From Curvibacter delicatus NBRC 14919 (lineage in GTDB: Bacteria; Pseudomonadota; Gammaproteobacteria; Burkholderiales; Burkholderiaceae_C): a stretch of 64,000 nt of DNA. The notes under the pieces are model-generated. The model was not told the DNA's origin. It did no database searches and saw nothing but the letters and a program-made list of their open reading frames with translations. The DNA lies in assembly GCF_001592265.1 (NCBI RefSeq), contig NZ_BCWP01000009.1, positions 36,035 through 100,034 on the forward strand, given 5' to 3'. Positions 55,918-64,000 of the stretch are shown piece after piece (the first letter of the stretch is position 1; every line of letters begins with the position of its first letter). The translations under genes and the position numbers were made by a program.

Positions 55918-56904
55918 TCAGTCTTCCTTCATGCTCGCCGCCTTGACGATCGGCCCCAGCCGGGCTTTCTCGCCAGCCAGGAACTTCACGAATTCGGCGC
56001 GCGAACCGCCGACCGGATCGATGCCTTGCGGTATCAACCGCGCCCGCAGCTCCGCAGACTTCAGGGCCGCGTCCACCGCCTGGTTCATCCTGTCCAGGAT
56101 CGCCTCCGGGGTACCACGCGGCGCAAACACCCCTGACCAATGGCCGATGAAAACGCCCTGATAGCCCTGTTCTTGCGCGGTGGGCAGATCCGGCAAGGCC
56201 GCAATCCGTCGGTTCCACGTCGAGGCAATGGGGCGCAGCTTGCCACCCTTGATTTGCGGCAGTACCACCACGCTGGCTTCCGACGTCGCATCGACCTGCT
56301 TGCCGATCACGGCCACCATGCCATCCGAGCCGCTCTTGTAGGGAATCACTTCCAGCCGGGCACCCGACTGGATTTTGAGCATTTCAGCCACGAAGTGGGG
56401 CGTACTGCCGGTGCCGGCGGTGGAAAAGTTCAACCCTTTCCCCGCTTTCGATGCTGCAACCAGTCCCTTCAGGTCCTTGATCGGCGAATCAACCGGTACC
56501 ACGATGACCGAGGGACTGACCGCCATCATCGCCACCGGCACCAGATCGGCCTCCTTGAATGGCATGCGGGTCTTGATCAGGGCATTGGTCACAATGCCGG
56601 CTGCGGGCGTCAGAAAGGTATACCCATCGGGCGCCGACTTGGCCACGATGTCGGCCCCCAGTACCGACCCCGCACCGGGCTTGTTTTCCACCACGATGGG
56701 CTGCCCCAGTTGTTTCGAGGCCGCATCGGCCACGGCGCGGGCCACCAGGTCATTGGCACCGCCAGGACCAAAAGGCACAACGAACTTGATCGGCCGCGAC
56801 GGCCAGTTGTCGGCGTGAACGCCCCCACTGGCCGCCCCCAACAAGGCGAGCAGCAGCGTTGGCACGGTCATGCGCCGCCGCAATAAAAACAGTTTCGGAT
56901 TCAT
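55918..56904 (-). CDS. Bug/TctC-type solute-binding protein, third copy
   Basis: A 328-residue Bug protein. Signal NPKLFLLRRRMTVPTLLLAL leads past HADNWPSRPIKFVVPFGPGG, with VVENKPGAGSVLGADIVAKS and PDGYTFLTPAAG following. The start used gives MNPKLFLLRRR; 14 earlier residues in the frame are unlikely. It is divergent from a LysR gene and may share a transcript with the downstream ModA-like gene. The tcuAB genes nearby hint at a tricarboxylate ligand. Confidence 0.92.
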   Translation of the reverse strand: MNPKLFLLRRRMTVPTLLLALLGAASGGVHADNWPSRPIKFVVPFGPGGANDLVARAVADAASKQLGQPIVVENKPGAGSVLGADIVAKSAPDGYTFLTPAAGIVTNALIKTRMPFKEADLVPVAMMAVSPSVIVVPVDSPIKDLKGLVAASKAGKGLNFSTAGTGSTPHFVAEMLKIQSGARLEVIPYKSGSDGMVAVIGKQVDATSEASVVVLPQIKGGKLRPIASTWNRRIAALPDLPTAQEQGYQGVFIGHWSGVFAPRGTPEAILDRMNQAVDAALKSAELRARLIPQGIDPVGGSRAEFVKFLAGEKARLGPIVKAASMKED

Positions 56905-57016
56905 AAAGTCTCTCAGGCGGCAAACCCGCCATGCATCAACACTCAAGCCCTGTGCACATCAACGATGGCCAGGCAACGACGGCCGCATTCTGCGATTCAT
57001 CCGATAATTAGTAAAT

Positions 57017-57029
57017 TGCAACTTTTGCA
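57017..57029. promoter_or_regulatory. Palindrome upstream of the LysR gene
   Basis: TGCAA-CTT-TTGCA in an AT-rich stretch 12 bp before the LysR ATG, in the divergent gap with the Bug gene. It is a candidate LysR-type site but short. Confidence 0.35.
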
Positions 57030-57040
57030 GTTATTCATGC

Positions 57041-57982
57041 ATGAAGAGAAACAATCTTCAAATCGATGAACTGCAGGCTTTTGTCGCCGTGGCGGAGAAA
57101 GCCAGCTTTCGGGTGGCCGCCGATGCCCTGTTCATTTCCTCGCCGGCATTGAGCCGCCGCATCGAGCGGCTGGAAACGGCACTGGGCACGCGCCTGTTTG
57201 AGCGCACCACCCGCCGTGTGACGCTGACCGCCGTCGGGCGGCAGTTTCTCGAACACGCCAGACAGATACTGGACAACCTGGACCTGGCCGTCCAACACAT
57301 CACCGACACCGCAGCACTGCGCAAAGGCGTCGTCACGGTGGCCTGCATTCCCTCGGTGGCGGAGCAATTGCTGCCCGACGCCCTGGTGGAGTTCGCCAAG
57401 CAGTACCCGGATGTCAGAGTCAAGATCGCGGACGAGGGAGCGCAAGAGGTGCTGGCCCAGGTCGTGGGCGGCATGGCGGATTTCGGCCTGAATTTCATGG
57501 GGGCGCAGGAGCCCGGCCTCGACTTCCACGCCTTGTTCCGCGAAACCTACCTGCTCGCCGTGCGCCCTGACCATCCGCTCGCGCACCGCAGCGCCGTCGC
57601 CTGGAGCGAACTGGTGAGCGAGAAACTGATTTCAGTGTCGCGCGCCAGCGGCAATCGCTTGCTGATCGACAACGCACTATCGCGTCTGAGCCGCCGTCCG
57701 ATGGCCTTCCATGAGGTCAATCACGTCGCCACGCTGGTTCACCTGGTGCAGGCCGGATTGGGCGTGGGGGCCGTGCCGAGCCTGTCCTTGAACGACTCCG
57801 CTCGCTTGGGCATCGTGGGCATTCCGCTGATCAAGCCGACCATTCATCGCGTACTGGGCCTGATCTCGCGCCGGGAGCAGCCACTGTCCCCGTCGGCGGC
57901 AGCGTTGTACGCGCTTTTGCGCAAGCGGAGCGCGGCGCGTCCTGCCAAGCCGGCCTCGCCCCTCAGTCGTCGCCGAGCTTGA
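57041..57982 (+). CDS. LysR-family transcriptional regulator
   Basis: A 313-residue LysR protein with helix-turn-helix at residues 5-65 ([40 protein letters not shown]) and the effector domain after [20 protein letters not shown]. It is divergent from the Bug/ModA-like pair across 136 bp and likely regulates it. At its 3' end it overlaps the tail of the converging tcuB by 20 bp, which leaves no room for a terminator between them. Confidence 0.92.
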   Translation: MKRNNLQIDELQAFVAVAEKASFRVAADALFISSPALSRRIERLETALGTRLFERTTRRVTLTAVGRQFLEHARQILDNLDLAVQHITDTAALRKGVVTVACIPSVAEQLLPDALVEFAKQYPDVRVKIADEGAQEVLAQVVGGMADFGLNFMGAQEPGLDFHALFRETYLLAVRPDHPLAHRSAVAWSELVSEKLISVSRASGNRLLIDNALSRLSRRPMAFHEVNHVATLVHLVQAGLGVGAVPSLSLNDSARLGIVGIPLIKPTIHRVLGLISRREQPLSPSAAALYALLRKRSAARPAKPASPLSRRRA

Positions 57983-59150
57983 GCCGGCTCGGCAACCGTT
58001 TTTCGAGCGCCCACTTGAAGAGCGCGGCGCTGCGGAAGATGCCGTGCGCGAACTTGCCATAGGGCAGGGTCAGAAACAACGCCATCACCACCCCCAGGTG
58101 CAGCGCCAGCAAGGCCGGCATGGCCGCCGTGCCACGCGCACCCCACAACCCCAGGCCGGTGAGGCTGGTGAAGAACAGCAGGGCCATGAAGCCGCGGTCC
58201 ATGGGTTTCTGCGCCGCATCACCATGCTGCGGATGGCGACACAGGTTCAGGCGGAACAGGCCGGTCGTGCCCACCAGCAGGCTCACACCGCCTGCGGCAC
58301 CCAGCAGCTTCGGCAGGCTGGGCAGGTAATACGGCGCCGCCCAACCCAGCAGGTAGTGGTAGAGCGTGGCCACACTGGTGGCGGCAAAACAGAGCAGGAA
58401 GCCGTAGAAGGTGGCATGGTGGAAAACGCGCCGCTGTTTCGTCCAGGCATCGTCCTCGTTGTGGCAGCCTTCGCCGTGGCCGCCGTCCAGGTACTTCAGG
58501 CGCAGCGCGTCATGGGTGGCCTCGAGCGTCGCGCCACCTTGCACGGCCGCGATGGCCGGCGCCTCGTAGTCGTGCCCTGGGGTCACCTCGCGCCAGAAAC
58601 GGCGCACACCAAGGGCCAGCGCCAGCACGGCGTACAGGAACACCGGCGCGAACAGACCCACCAGCAGGTTGTGCGGGAAGATGGCATAGAAGTCCGCGGA
58701 GGCCGGCACACGCCACAGCGTGTCCTTCAGCCACAGCGTCAGCAGCAGGAAGAAGGCCAGCGCGCCGGCCGCGGCCAGCGCCAGCGTCAGGCCGTTGCGC
58801 TGGTACAGCCGGCCCAGTGAGGGCGGCCAGGCGAAATCGGTATAGGTCTGCAGCCGGACCTTGGCCATGGCCTGCGGCACATTGACGGCAAACTCATGCG
58901 GCGGCGCGTACTGGCAGGCATGCAGGCAGGCGCCGCAGTTGTGGCACAAGTTGGCCAGGTAATGCACGTCGGCGACGGGGAAGGCCAGCCGGCGCGTCAT
59001 GGCCGGAAACACGGCGCAGAAGCCTTCGCAATAACGGCAGGCATTGCAGATCTGCAACTGGCGCGCCACCTCGGCTTCAGCCGAGCCGGGCACGACATCA
59101 CCATTGGCCAGGGCGCGGGCTTCGCGGGTCAAACTCTCAAGCTGCTGCAC
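57963..59150 (-). CDS. tcuB: Tricarballylate utilisation protein TcuB (FeS/haem membrane subunit)
   Basis: A 395-residue membrane protein. Two ferredoxin-type cysteine clusters are seen ([16 protein letters not shown] and [19 protein letters not shown]), followed by six membrane segments with histidines for haem. It passes electrons from the TcuA flavin to the quinone pool. The start overlaps the end of tcuA by 14 bp. It ends 20 bp inside the converging LysR gene. Family role known from Salmonella tricarballylate and citrate use. Confidence 0.92.
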   Translation of the reverse strand: MQQLESLTREARALANGDVVPGSAEAEVARQLQICNACRYCEGFCAVFPAMTRRLAFPVADVHYLANLCHNCGACLHACQYAPPHEFAVNVPQAMAKVRLQTYTDFAWPPSLGRLYQRNGLTLALAAAGALAFFLLLTLWLKDTLWRVPASADFYAIFPHNLLVGLFAPVFLYAVLALALGVRRFWREVTPGHDYEAPAIAAVQGGATLEATHDALRLKYLDGGHGEGCHNEDDAWTKQRRVFHHATFYGFLLCFAATSVATLYHYLLGWAAPYYLPSLPKLLGAAGGVSLLVGTTGLFRLNLCRHPQHGDAAQKPMDRGFMALLFFTSLTGLGLWGARGTAAMPALLALHLGVVMALFLTLPYGKFAHGIFRSAALFKWALEKRLPSRLKLGDD

Positions 59151-60567
59151 GTTTCTTCTCCTTGCCCCACACCGATTCCGCTCCTGATTTCATAGCTGCT
59201 TGCGCAGCCTGGATGCCGGCTATACGGCCAAAAGCCGTACCAATCGACATGCCGACGCCGGCCGTGTAACCCTTGCCGAGCACGTTGCCGGCCATCATCT
59301 CGCCGGCCACGAACAGGTTGTGACTCGGCACACCACCAAAATGCACCGCGGCCTGGTCGTTGACCTTCAGCCCCAGGTAGGTGAAGGTGATGCCGGGGCG
59401 CAGCGCGTAACCGTAGAACGGCGCGCTGTCGATCGGGCGCGCCCAGTGCGTCTTGGCCGGCGTGACGCCTTCGGTGTGGCAGTTGTCCAGCGCCGTGTGA
59501 TCGAAGGTGCCGACGCGGCAGGCGGCGTTGTAGTCATCCAGCGTCCGCATGAAGGTGGTTTCGTCAAGACCGAGCTTGCGCGCCAGTTCGGGCAGGCTGT
59601 CGGCCTGCACACCCGGGAACACCGGCGGCATGAAGCGGCCGATGGCCTTGCTGTCGATGATGGAGTAGCCGATCTGCCCCGGCTGCTGCGCCACCAGTCG
59701 GCCCCAGATCGCGTAACGCTTGGGCCAGAAGTCCTCGCCCTCGTCGTAGAAACGCTGCGCGTTTTTGTTGACCACCACACCGAGCGAGACGCAATCGATG
59801 CGGGTGCAGATGCCACCGTCGTACAACGGCGCGCGTGCATCGATCGCCACGCAATGCGACTGCGAAGGATCACCGATCATGTCGGCACCCTGTTCTTCCA
59901 TGTGCTTGATGAGCACACCCTGGTTGAAGCGCGTGCCGCGGATCAGGAAGTTGTCGGCCGGCCACTCGCCGTCGGCATTCTGGCCCCAGGCCTCGCGCAG
60001 CCATTCGCGGTTGGACTCGAAGCCACCGGCGGCCAGCACGCAGGCTTTGGCCTCGATGCGCTCGCCACCCACGTAGGCTGCTTGGAACTGACAGTTCTGG
60101 ATGTCAAGCCGGTCCACCGGCGCCTGGTAACGGATCTGCACGCCCAGCTTCTCGGCGCTGCGGTAATAGGCATTGACCAGCGCCTTGCCGCCGCCCATGA
60201 AAAAGGCGTTGGTGCGTGCCACATGCAGCGCACCCGACAGCGGCGGCTGAAAGTGCACGCCGTGGCGGCGCATCCAGTCGCGGCAGGTGCTGGAGGCGCG
60301 GATGGTCAGGCGTGCCAGGTGTTCGTTGGTGATGCCACCGGTGACCTTGAGCAGGTCCTGCCAGTACTCCTCTTCCGGGTAGGCATCGACCAGCACGTCC
60401 TGCGGCGCATCGTGCATGCAGCGCAGGTTGCGCGTGTGCGCGGAATTGCCGCCACGCCACTCACGCGGCGCCGCTTCCAACAGCAGCACGGAAGCACCGG
60501 CTTCACGCGCCATCAGGGCCGCGCAGAGGGCTGCATTGCCACCGCCGATGACAAGGACATCGATCAT
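59137..60567 (-). CDS. tcuA: FAD-dependent tricarballylate dehydrogenase TcuA
   Basis: A 476-residue flavoprotein of the FRD/SDH flavin group. FAD motif [20 protein letters not shown] at the start, then the [15 protein letters not shown] block, [19 protein letters not shown] and [24 protein letters not shown] [20 protein letters not shown] near residue 425. It oxidises tricarballylate to cis-aconitate. tcuB overlaps its end, and a LysR gene lies upstream on the same strand. C-terminal residues [10 protein letters not shown] come from DNA like repeat A. Confidence 0.93.
   Translation of the reverse strand: MIDVLVIGGGNAALCAALMAREAGASVLLLEAAPREWRGGNSAHTRNLRCMHDAPQDVLVDAYPEEEYWQDLLKVTGGITNEHLARLTIRASSTCRDWMRRHGVHFQPPLSGALHVARTNAFFMGGGKALVNAYYRSAEKLGVQIRYQAPVDRLDIQNCQFQAAYVGGERIEAKACVLAAGGFESNREWLREAWGQNADGEWPADNFLIRGTRFNQGVLIKHMEEQGADMIGDPSQSHCVAIDARAPLYDGGICTRIDCVSLGVVVNKNAQRFYDEGEDFWPKRYAIWGRLVAQQPGQIGYSIIDSKAIGRFMPPVFPGVQADSLPELARKLGLDETTFMRTLDDYNAACRVGTFDHTALDNCHTEGVTPAKTHWARPIDSAPFYGYALRPGITFTYLGLKVNDQAAVHFGGVPSHNLFVAGEMMAGNVLGKGYTAGVGMSIGTAFGRIAGIQAAQAAMKSGAESVWGKEKKRAAA
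59184..59206 (+). repeat. Repeat family A fragment inside tcuA
   Basis: CTGATTTCATAGCTGCTTGC resembles the second half of box A with its CTGCT-GCGC ending and encodes the tail of TcuA on the other strand. Box C is absent. Confidence 0.4.
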
Positions 60568-60719
60568 TGCAAGGAATCTCCATCAACGGCCCAGCTGCGA
60601 GCTGAGGCCGGAAACATGTTGTCGAGGATGCCTGACTGTAATGACAACCCCAGCCCCGTGGCAGGGGCGTGATCGCATGGGGCCATCAGTTTTTGTGATG
60701 GCTGGCGGTGGTGACCGCC

Positions 60720-61652
60720 CTAGCCGTCCACCAGTGCCGCCCCGACCCAACGCCCCGAGCGCACCAGCTCGCGCGCGCAATCCGCCAGCACGACCCGCGT
60801 GGCCAGCGCCGCCGGTGACAGCTCGTCGTCCGACAGGCTGCACAGGGCGTTCACGCGCCGTGCCTGCGGGTCGGTCACCTCCGCCAGATGGAAGCGTTGC
60901 TGCGCATCGGCAAACCGCCCCACCGCCGCCCAAGGCTGCAGGGTGTGGCCAAGCCCGGCATCCACCGCGTCCATCAGCATCGGCAGCGAGTCGATTTCCG
61001 CCACCACGTTCGGCTGGTAACGCGCCCGGGCAAACACCGCGTCCAGCGTGCTGCGCAGGCCGTGCGTGCCGGTGGGCAGGATCAGCGGCTCACCCTTGAG
61101 CTGGGCCATGCGCATTTTGGCCGGCGCCTTGGCCGGCAAGCCCTGGCGCGAACGGATGAAGAACAGCTTTTCCTCCAGCAAGGGCATCACGCTCCAGCGC
61201 CGCGCCGTGTGGGTGTCGAACAGCACCGCCAGATCGAGCTGGCGCGCATTGAGCATGGCCATGATGTGGCCCGAGAGGCTTTCCACCATGTGCAGGCGCA
61301 CATCGGGGTAGCGCGTGCGCATGGCGCGCATCAGCGGCACGCCCAGCACCGAAGCCGTGGTGGGCGCCAGGCCGACGCTGACCGTGCCCGACAGGCGCGC
61401 CTGCTGCGCGGCGCGGGCGGCTTGCTCGGCATGGCGCAGGGTGAGCTGGGCCTCGCGGAAAAAGGCCAGGCCAGCCTCGGTCGGCACCACGCCCTTGCTG
61501 GTGCGCTGCAGCAGCCGGGTGGCCAGTTCGCCCTCCAGCCGGCTGATCTGCTGGCTCAGGGCCGACTGCACCATGTCGAGTTCCAGCGCGGCGCGGCTCA
61601 TGCTGCCGAGCTCGACCACACGCACGAAATAGCGAATCTGCCTGAGTTCCAT
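60720..61652 (-). CDS. tcuR: LysR-family regulator, probable TcuR
   Basis: A 310-residue LysR protein. [20 protein letters not shown] and [20 protein letters not shown] form the helix-turn-helix, and the sensor domain begins [20 protein letters not shown]. It stands upstream of tcuAB on the same strand, as tcuR does in tcu clusters. The 150-bp gap between them should hold its target site. Divergent from mnmA with a 51-bp gap. The name is by position and length. Confidence 0.85.
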   Translation of the reverse strand: MELRQIRYFVRVVELGSMSRAALELDMVQSALSQQISRLEGELATRLLQRTSKGVVPTEAGLAFFREAQLTLRHAEQAARAAQQARLSGTVSVGLAPTTASVLGVPLMRAMRTRYPDVRLHMVESLSGHIMAMLNARQLDLAVLFDTHTARRWSVMPLLEEKLFFIRSRQGLPAKAPAKMRMAQLKGEPLILPTGTHGLRSTLDAVFARARYQPNVVAEIDSLPMLMDAVDAGLGHTLQPWAAVGRFADAQQRFHLAEVTDPQARRVNALCSLSDDELSPAALATRVVLADCARELVRSGRWVGAALVDG

Positions 61653-61703
61653 AAAAGCCCGTCACCAGCCCTTTCTTGTCATGGCTGGGATAATCGCACA
61701 CCT

Positions 61704-62849
61704 ATGAGCAAGTCAAGCAAACAGCGGGTGGTGGTGGGTTTGAGCGGCGGCGTGGATTCCGCGGTCAGTGCGTACCTGCTCAAGCAGCAGGGTTATGAGG
61801 TCATCGGCATCTTCATGAAGAACTGGGAAGATGACGACGACAGCGAGTACTGCTCTTCCAACATCGACTTCGTCGACGCTGCCAGCGTGGCCGATGTGAT
61901 CGGCATCGAGATCGAGCACGTCAACTTTGCCGCCGAGTACAAGGACCGCGTGTTTTCCGAGTTTGTGCGCGAGTACCAGGCCGGCCGCACGCCCAACCCG
62001 GACATCCTGTGCAACGCCGAGATCAAGTTCAAGGCCTTCCTCGACCACGCCATGCGCCTGGGCGCCGAGAAGATCGCTACCGGTCACTATGCCCGTGTCC
62101 GGCTGAATGAAACCACCGGCAAACATGAACTGCTGAAAGGCCTGGACCCGAGCAAGGACCAGAGCTACTTCCTGCACCGCCTGAACCAGGCGCAGCTGAG
62201 CAAGACGCTGTTCCCGGTGGGTGAGCTGCACAAGACCGAGGTGCGCCGCATCGCCGAGGAAATCGGCCTGCCCAATGCCAAGAAGAAGGACTCCACCGGC
62301 ATCTGCTTCATCGGCGAGCGCCCGTTCCGCGAGTTCCTCAACCGCTACATCCAGAAGGAGCCGGGGCCGATCAAGGACGGCACGCCCGCACCCGGCGACA
62401 AGGCCTATGGCCGCGTCATCGGCAACCATGTGGGCCTGAGCTTCTACACCCTGGGCCAACGCCAGGGCCTGGGCATCGGCGGCATCAAGGCCAAAGGTGC
62501 GCAAAAGGGCGGCGGCGAGCACGCGCCCTGGTTCGTGGCGCGCAAAGACATGGAGAAGAACACGCTGTGGGTGGTGCAGGGACATGAGCACCCCTGGCTG
62601 CTGTCTCACACGCTGCACGCGCAGGATGCCAGCTGGGTCGCCGGTGAACCGCCCAAGCTGGGCGCCATGGCGGCCAAGACGCGTTACCGGCAAGCGGATG
62701 CGGCCTGCACCATCAGCAACATCGAAGACCGTGCTTTCAGCCTGACGTTCCCGCAGGCGCAGTGGGCGGTGACGCCGGGACAGTCGGCGGTGCTGTATGA
62801 CGGCGAGGTGTGTTTGGGCGGTGGCGTAATCAACGCGGCACAGACCTGA
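61704..62849 (+). CDS. mnmA: tRNA-specific 2-thiouridylase MnmA
   Basis: A 381-residue enzyme that makes 2-thiouridine at position 34 of tRNA-Lys, -Glu and -Gln. PP-loop [20 protein letters not shown], catalytic Cys in [18 protein letters not shown] and the second Cys in [19 protein letters not shown] are intact, and [13 protein letters not shown] follows. The ATG giving [16 protein letters not shown] was chosen. It is the last core-type gene before the low-G+C edge region. Confidence 0.97.
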   Translation: MSKSSKQRVVVGLSGGVDSAVSAYLLKQQGYEVIGIFMKNWEDDDDSEYCSSNIDFVDAASVADVIGIEIEHVNFAAEYKDRVFSEFVREYQAGRTPNPDILCNAEIKFKAFLDHAMRLGAEKIATGHYARVRLNETTGKHELLKGLDPSKDQSYFLHRLNQAQLSKTLFPVGELHKTEVRRIAEEIGLPNAKKKDSTGICFIGERPFREFLNRYIQKEPGPIKDGTPAPGDKAYGRVIGNHVGLSFYTLGQRQGLGIGGIKAKGAQKGGGEHAPWFVARKDMEKNTLWVVQGHEHPWLLSHTLHAQDASWVAGEPPKLGAMAAKTRYRQADAACTISNIEDRAFSLTFPQAQWAVTPGQSAVLYDGEVCLGGGVINAAQT

Positions 62850-63007
62850 CCTTCGCTGTAGCCAGATGGCCTACCTCAGCTCGTTCGAACGGCAGTCAGT
62901 GACTGCTATAAAGCAGCTTAAAAGAGGTGGAGACAACTAACCTAATGAGCCATAGTCTCATTCAACGGTTTGTGCCTCTCTTCTTTTCATAAGAGGAGGC
63001 CGAGAAC

Positions 63008-64000
63008 ATGAAGTACCGCGAGAGCAACAAAGACAAGAAACTGCGCGCTTGGTTCACCGCAGACAACGCCCATGCGCTGCTTCGACACATTCGCCTTGCG
63101 TCAGGCGTGCTACGCGGTCTCAACTCACTTGATATCCCTTTCGAGTATCCGATTACAGCTATTGCTGGCAAGAACGGGGCGGGGAAGTCAACTATCTTAG
63201 CGTTGGCATGTTGTGCTTTCCATGCTTCTGCTGATGGGTACAAGCTCCCTAAACGCAAGAATCCTTACTACACATTTTCAGATTTTTTCATCCAGCACGG
63301 CTCTGAGGTCTCACCAGGAGGCCTCGCAATTCGTTACGACATTGCGTACAACAACTGGAAACCCACACCATATATTCCTAATGGCATAGGCATCGCCTCA
63401 CAAGTTCGAAAAAAAGTGAAAGGTGGGAAATGGAACGACTATGACGCGCGGGTACCGCGAACCGTCGTCTTCCTCGGTATTGAACGAATCGTCCCACATA
63501 GCGAGCGCAGCCAAAGCAGATCATATTCCCGAGCGTTCAAAGACACCCCTCTAAAGGGCTGGGAAACGAAAGTCATGAACGCCGTTGGCTATGTCTTAGG
63601 GAAGACTTATGACGACTTTCGATACTTGGAACATTCCAAGTACAGCCTCCCCATCGTGAAGTGCGGTTCAACCGTTTACTCTGGGTTCAACATGGGAGCT
63701 GGCGAAAACGCACTTTTCGAGATTTTCTCGACCATCTATGCAGCCGGCTCTGGCTCGTTACTCGTATTGGATGAAATTGAGCTAGGCCTTCATGCCGAAG
63801 CACAGCGAAAGTTCGTCGACAAGCTGAAAGACGTATGCCTTGAAATGCATACGCAGGTGATATGCACAACTCACTCCAAGGAAATCTTTGACTGTCTTCC
63901 GAATGACGCCCGTTTTTATGTTGAGACTATTGGGGGAAAGACGAGAGTCTCTCAAGGCATATCTTCTGAATTCGCCTTCACTAAGCTAAGGATTTGCTGA
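63008..64000 (+). CDS. AAA/ABC-type ATPase (OLD/AAA_15-like), possible defence gene
   Basis: A 330-residue ATPase. Walker A AIAGKNGAGKSTILALACCA near residue 55, signature-like FNMGAGENALFEIFSTIYAA, Walker B SLLVLDEIELGLHAEAQRKF and switch TQVICTTHSKEIFDCLP are intact, placing it with SMC/OLD-like ATPases. Such proteins form the ATPase half of many phage-defence systems with a nuclease partner. It has a GGAGG site 10 bp upstream. G+C is lower than neighbours, suggesting transfer. The stop TGA falls on the last bases of the window, and homologues often continue past this point with a nuclease-like domain, so a partner or continuation may lie beyond. Confidence 0.8.
   Translation: MKYRESNKDKKLRAWFTADNAHALLRHIRLASGVLRGLNSLDIPFEYPITAIAGKNGAGKSTILALACCAFHASADGYKLPKRKNPYYTFSDFFIQHGSEVSPGGLAIRYDIAYNNWKPTPYIPNGIGIASQVRKKVKGGKWNDYDARVPRTVVFLGIERIVPHSERSQSRSYSRAFKDTPLKGWETKVMNAVGYVLGKTYDDFRYLEHSKYSLPIVKCGSTVYSGFNMGAGENALFEIFSTIYAAGSGSLLVLDEIELGLHAEAQRKFVDKLKDVCLEMHTQVICTTHSKEIFDCLPNDARFYVETIGGKTRVSQGISSEFAFTKLRIC

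Noticed and set aside
62880..62925. GACTGCTATAAAGCAGC near the low-G+C edge as a repeat A copy or attachment site
   Set aside because: Only part of box A fits and there is no box C, no tRNA gene and no second copy in the window.

Overview
The window is about 64 kb of high-G+C DNA from a betaproteobacterium, most likely a member of the Comamonadaceae (Burkholderiales). Three things point there. Housekeeping genes occur in a typical burkholderialean order: bamE-dapB-exbB/exbD-leuS-lptE-holA-proA next to fur, hprK, ptsN and hpf. There are three orphan Bug/TctC binding proteins. Dispersed intergenic repeats resemble those I associate with this family. I cannot name the genus from sequence alone. 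No rRNA, tRNA, CRISPR array, transposase or integrase was recognised.

Layout. 0-8 kb: tail of an MmgE/PrpD dehydratase with a Bug protein, a CBS-domain protein, a LysR gene divergent from a haloacid dehalogenase-type HAD enzyme, malate synthase G, and a RidA-family gene with an apparent N-terminal frameshift. 8-11.2 kb: methyltransferase, sirtuin, and a patch of small genes (lipoprotein, GFA-domain protein, KTSC protein plus a decayed second KTSC tail). 11.3-18 kb: a Ugp-like ABC importer encoded with a GpdQ-like phosphodiesterase and a HAD phosphatase, divergent from a DeoR-family regulator, with a perfect 11-bp inverted repeat between them; it looks like a self-contained phosphodiester-scavenging locus. 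18-25 kb: pyruvyl transferase-like protein, ProQ/FinO RNA chaperone, VF530-like protein, acyltransferase, DUF1810 protein, LigE-like GST, PAP2 phosphatase and an ArnT-like glycosyltransferase.

25-36 kb: short cytochrome c, CDF metal transporter translationally coupled to an MFS exporter, class II amidotransferase, an isolated flagellin gene behind a sigma-28-like promoter, the glutathione genes gshB and gshA with a Bug protein and Kup between them, and a second short cytochrome c. 36-49 kb: core genes on the minus strand (proA, holA, lptE, leuS, TolR/TolQ-type pair, dapB, bamE), then fur, hprK, ptsN, hpf, corA and an MTA/SAH nucleosidase. 49-57 kb: acyl-CoA ligase, membrane transhydrogenase pntAB, NudJ-like Nudix hydrolase, and a tandem of two unrelated binding proteins (ModA-like and Bug) divergent from a LysR gene. 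57-63 kb: tricarballylate/citrate oxidation genes tcuA-tcuB with their LysR regulator, then mnmA. The last kilobase has visibly lower G+C and encodes an AAA/ABC-type ATPase that may open an acquired, possibly defensive, region beyond the window.

The most interesting non-genic signal is a dispersed repeat family ending in a GGCC-ATTTG-CTT box. It fills several intergenic gaps, is twice fused to a GGCACC/GGTGCC terminator hairpin, supplies stop codons to flanking genes, and appears to have been absorbed into coding sequence in proA, leuS and tcuA.
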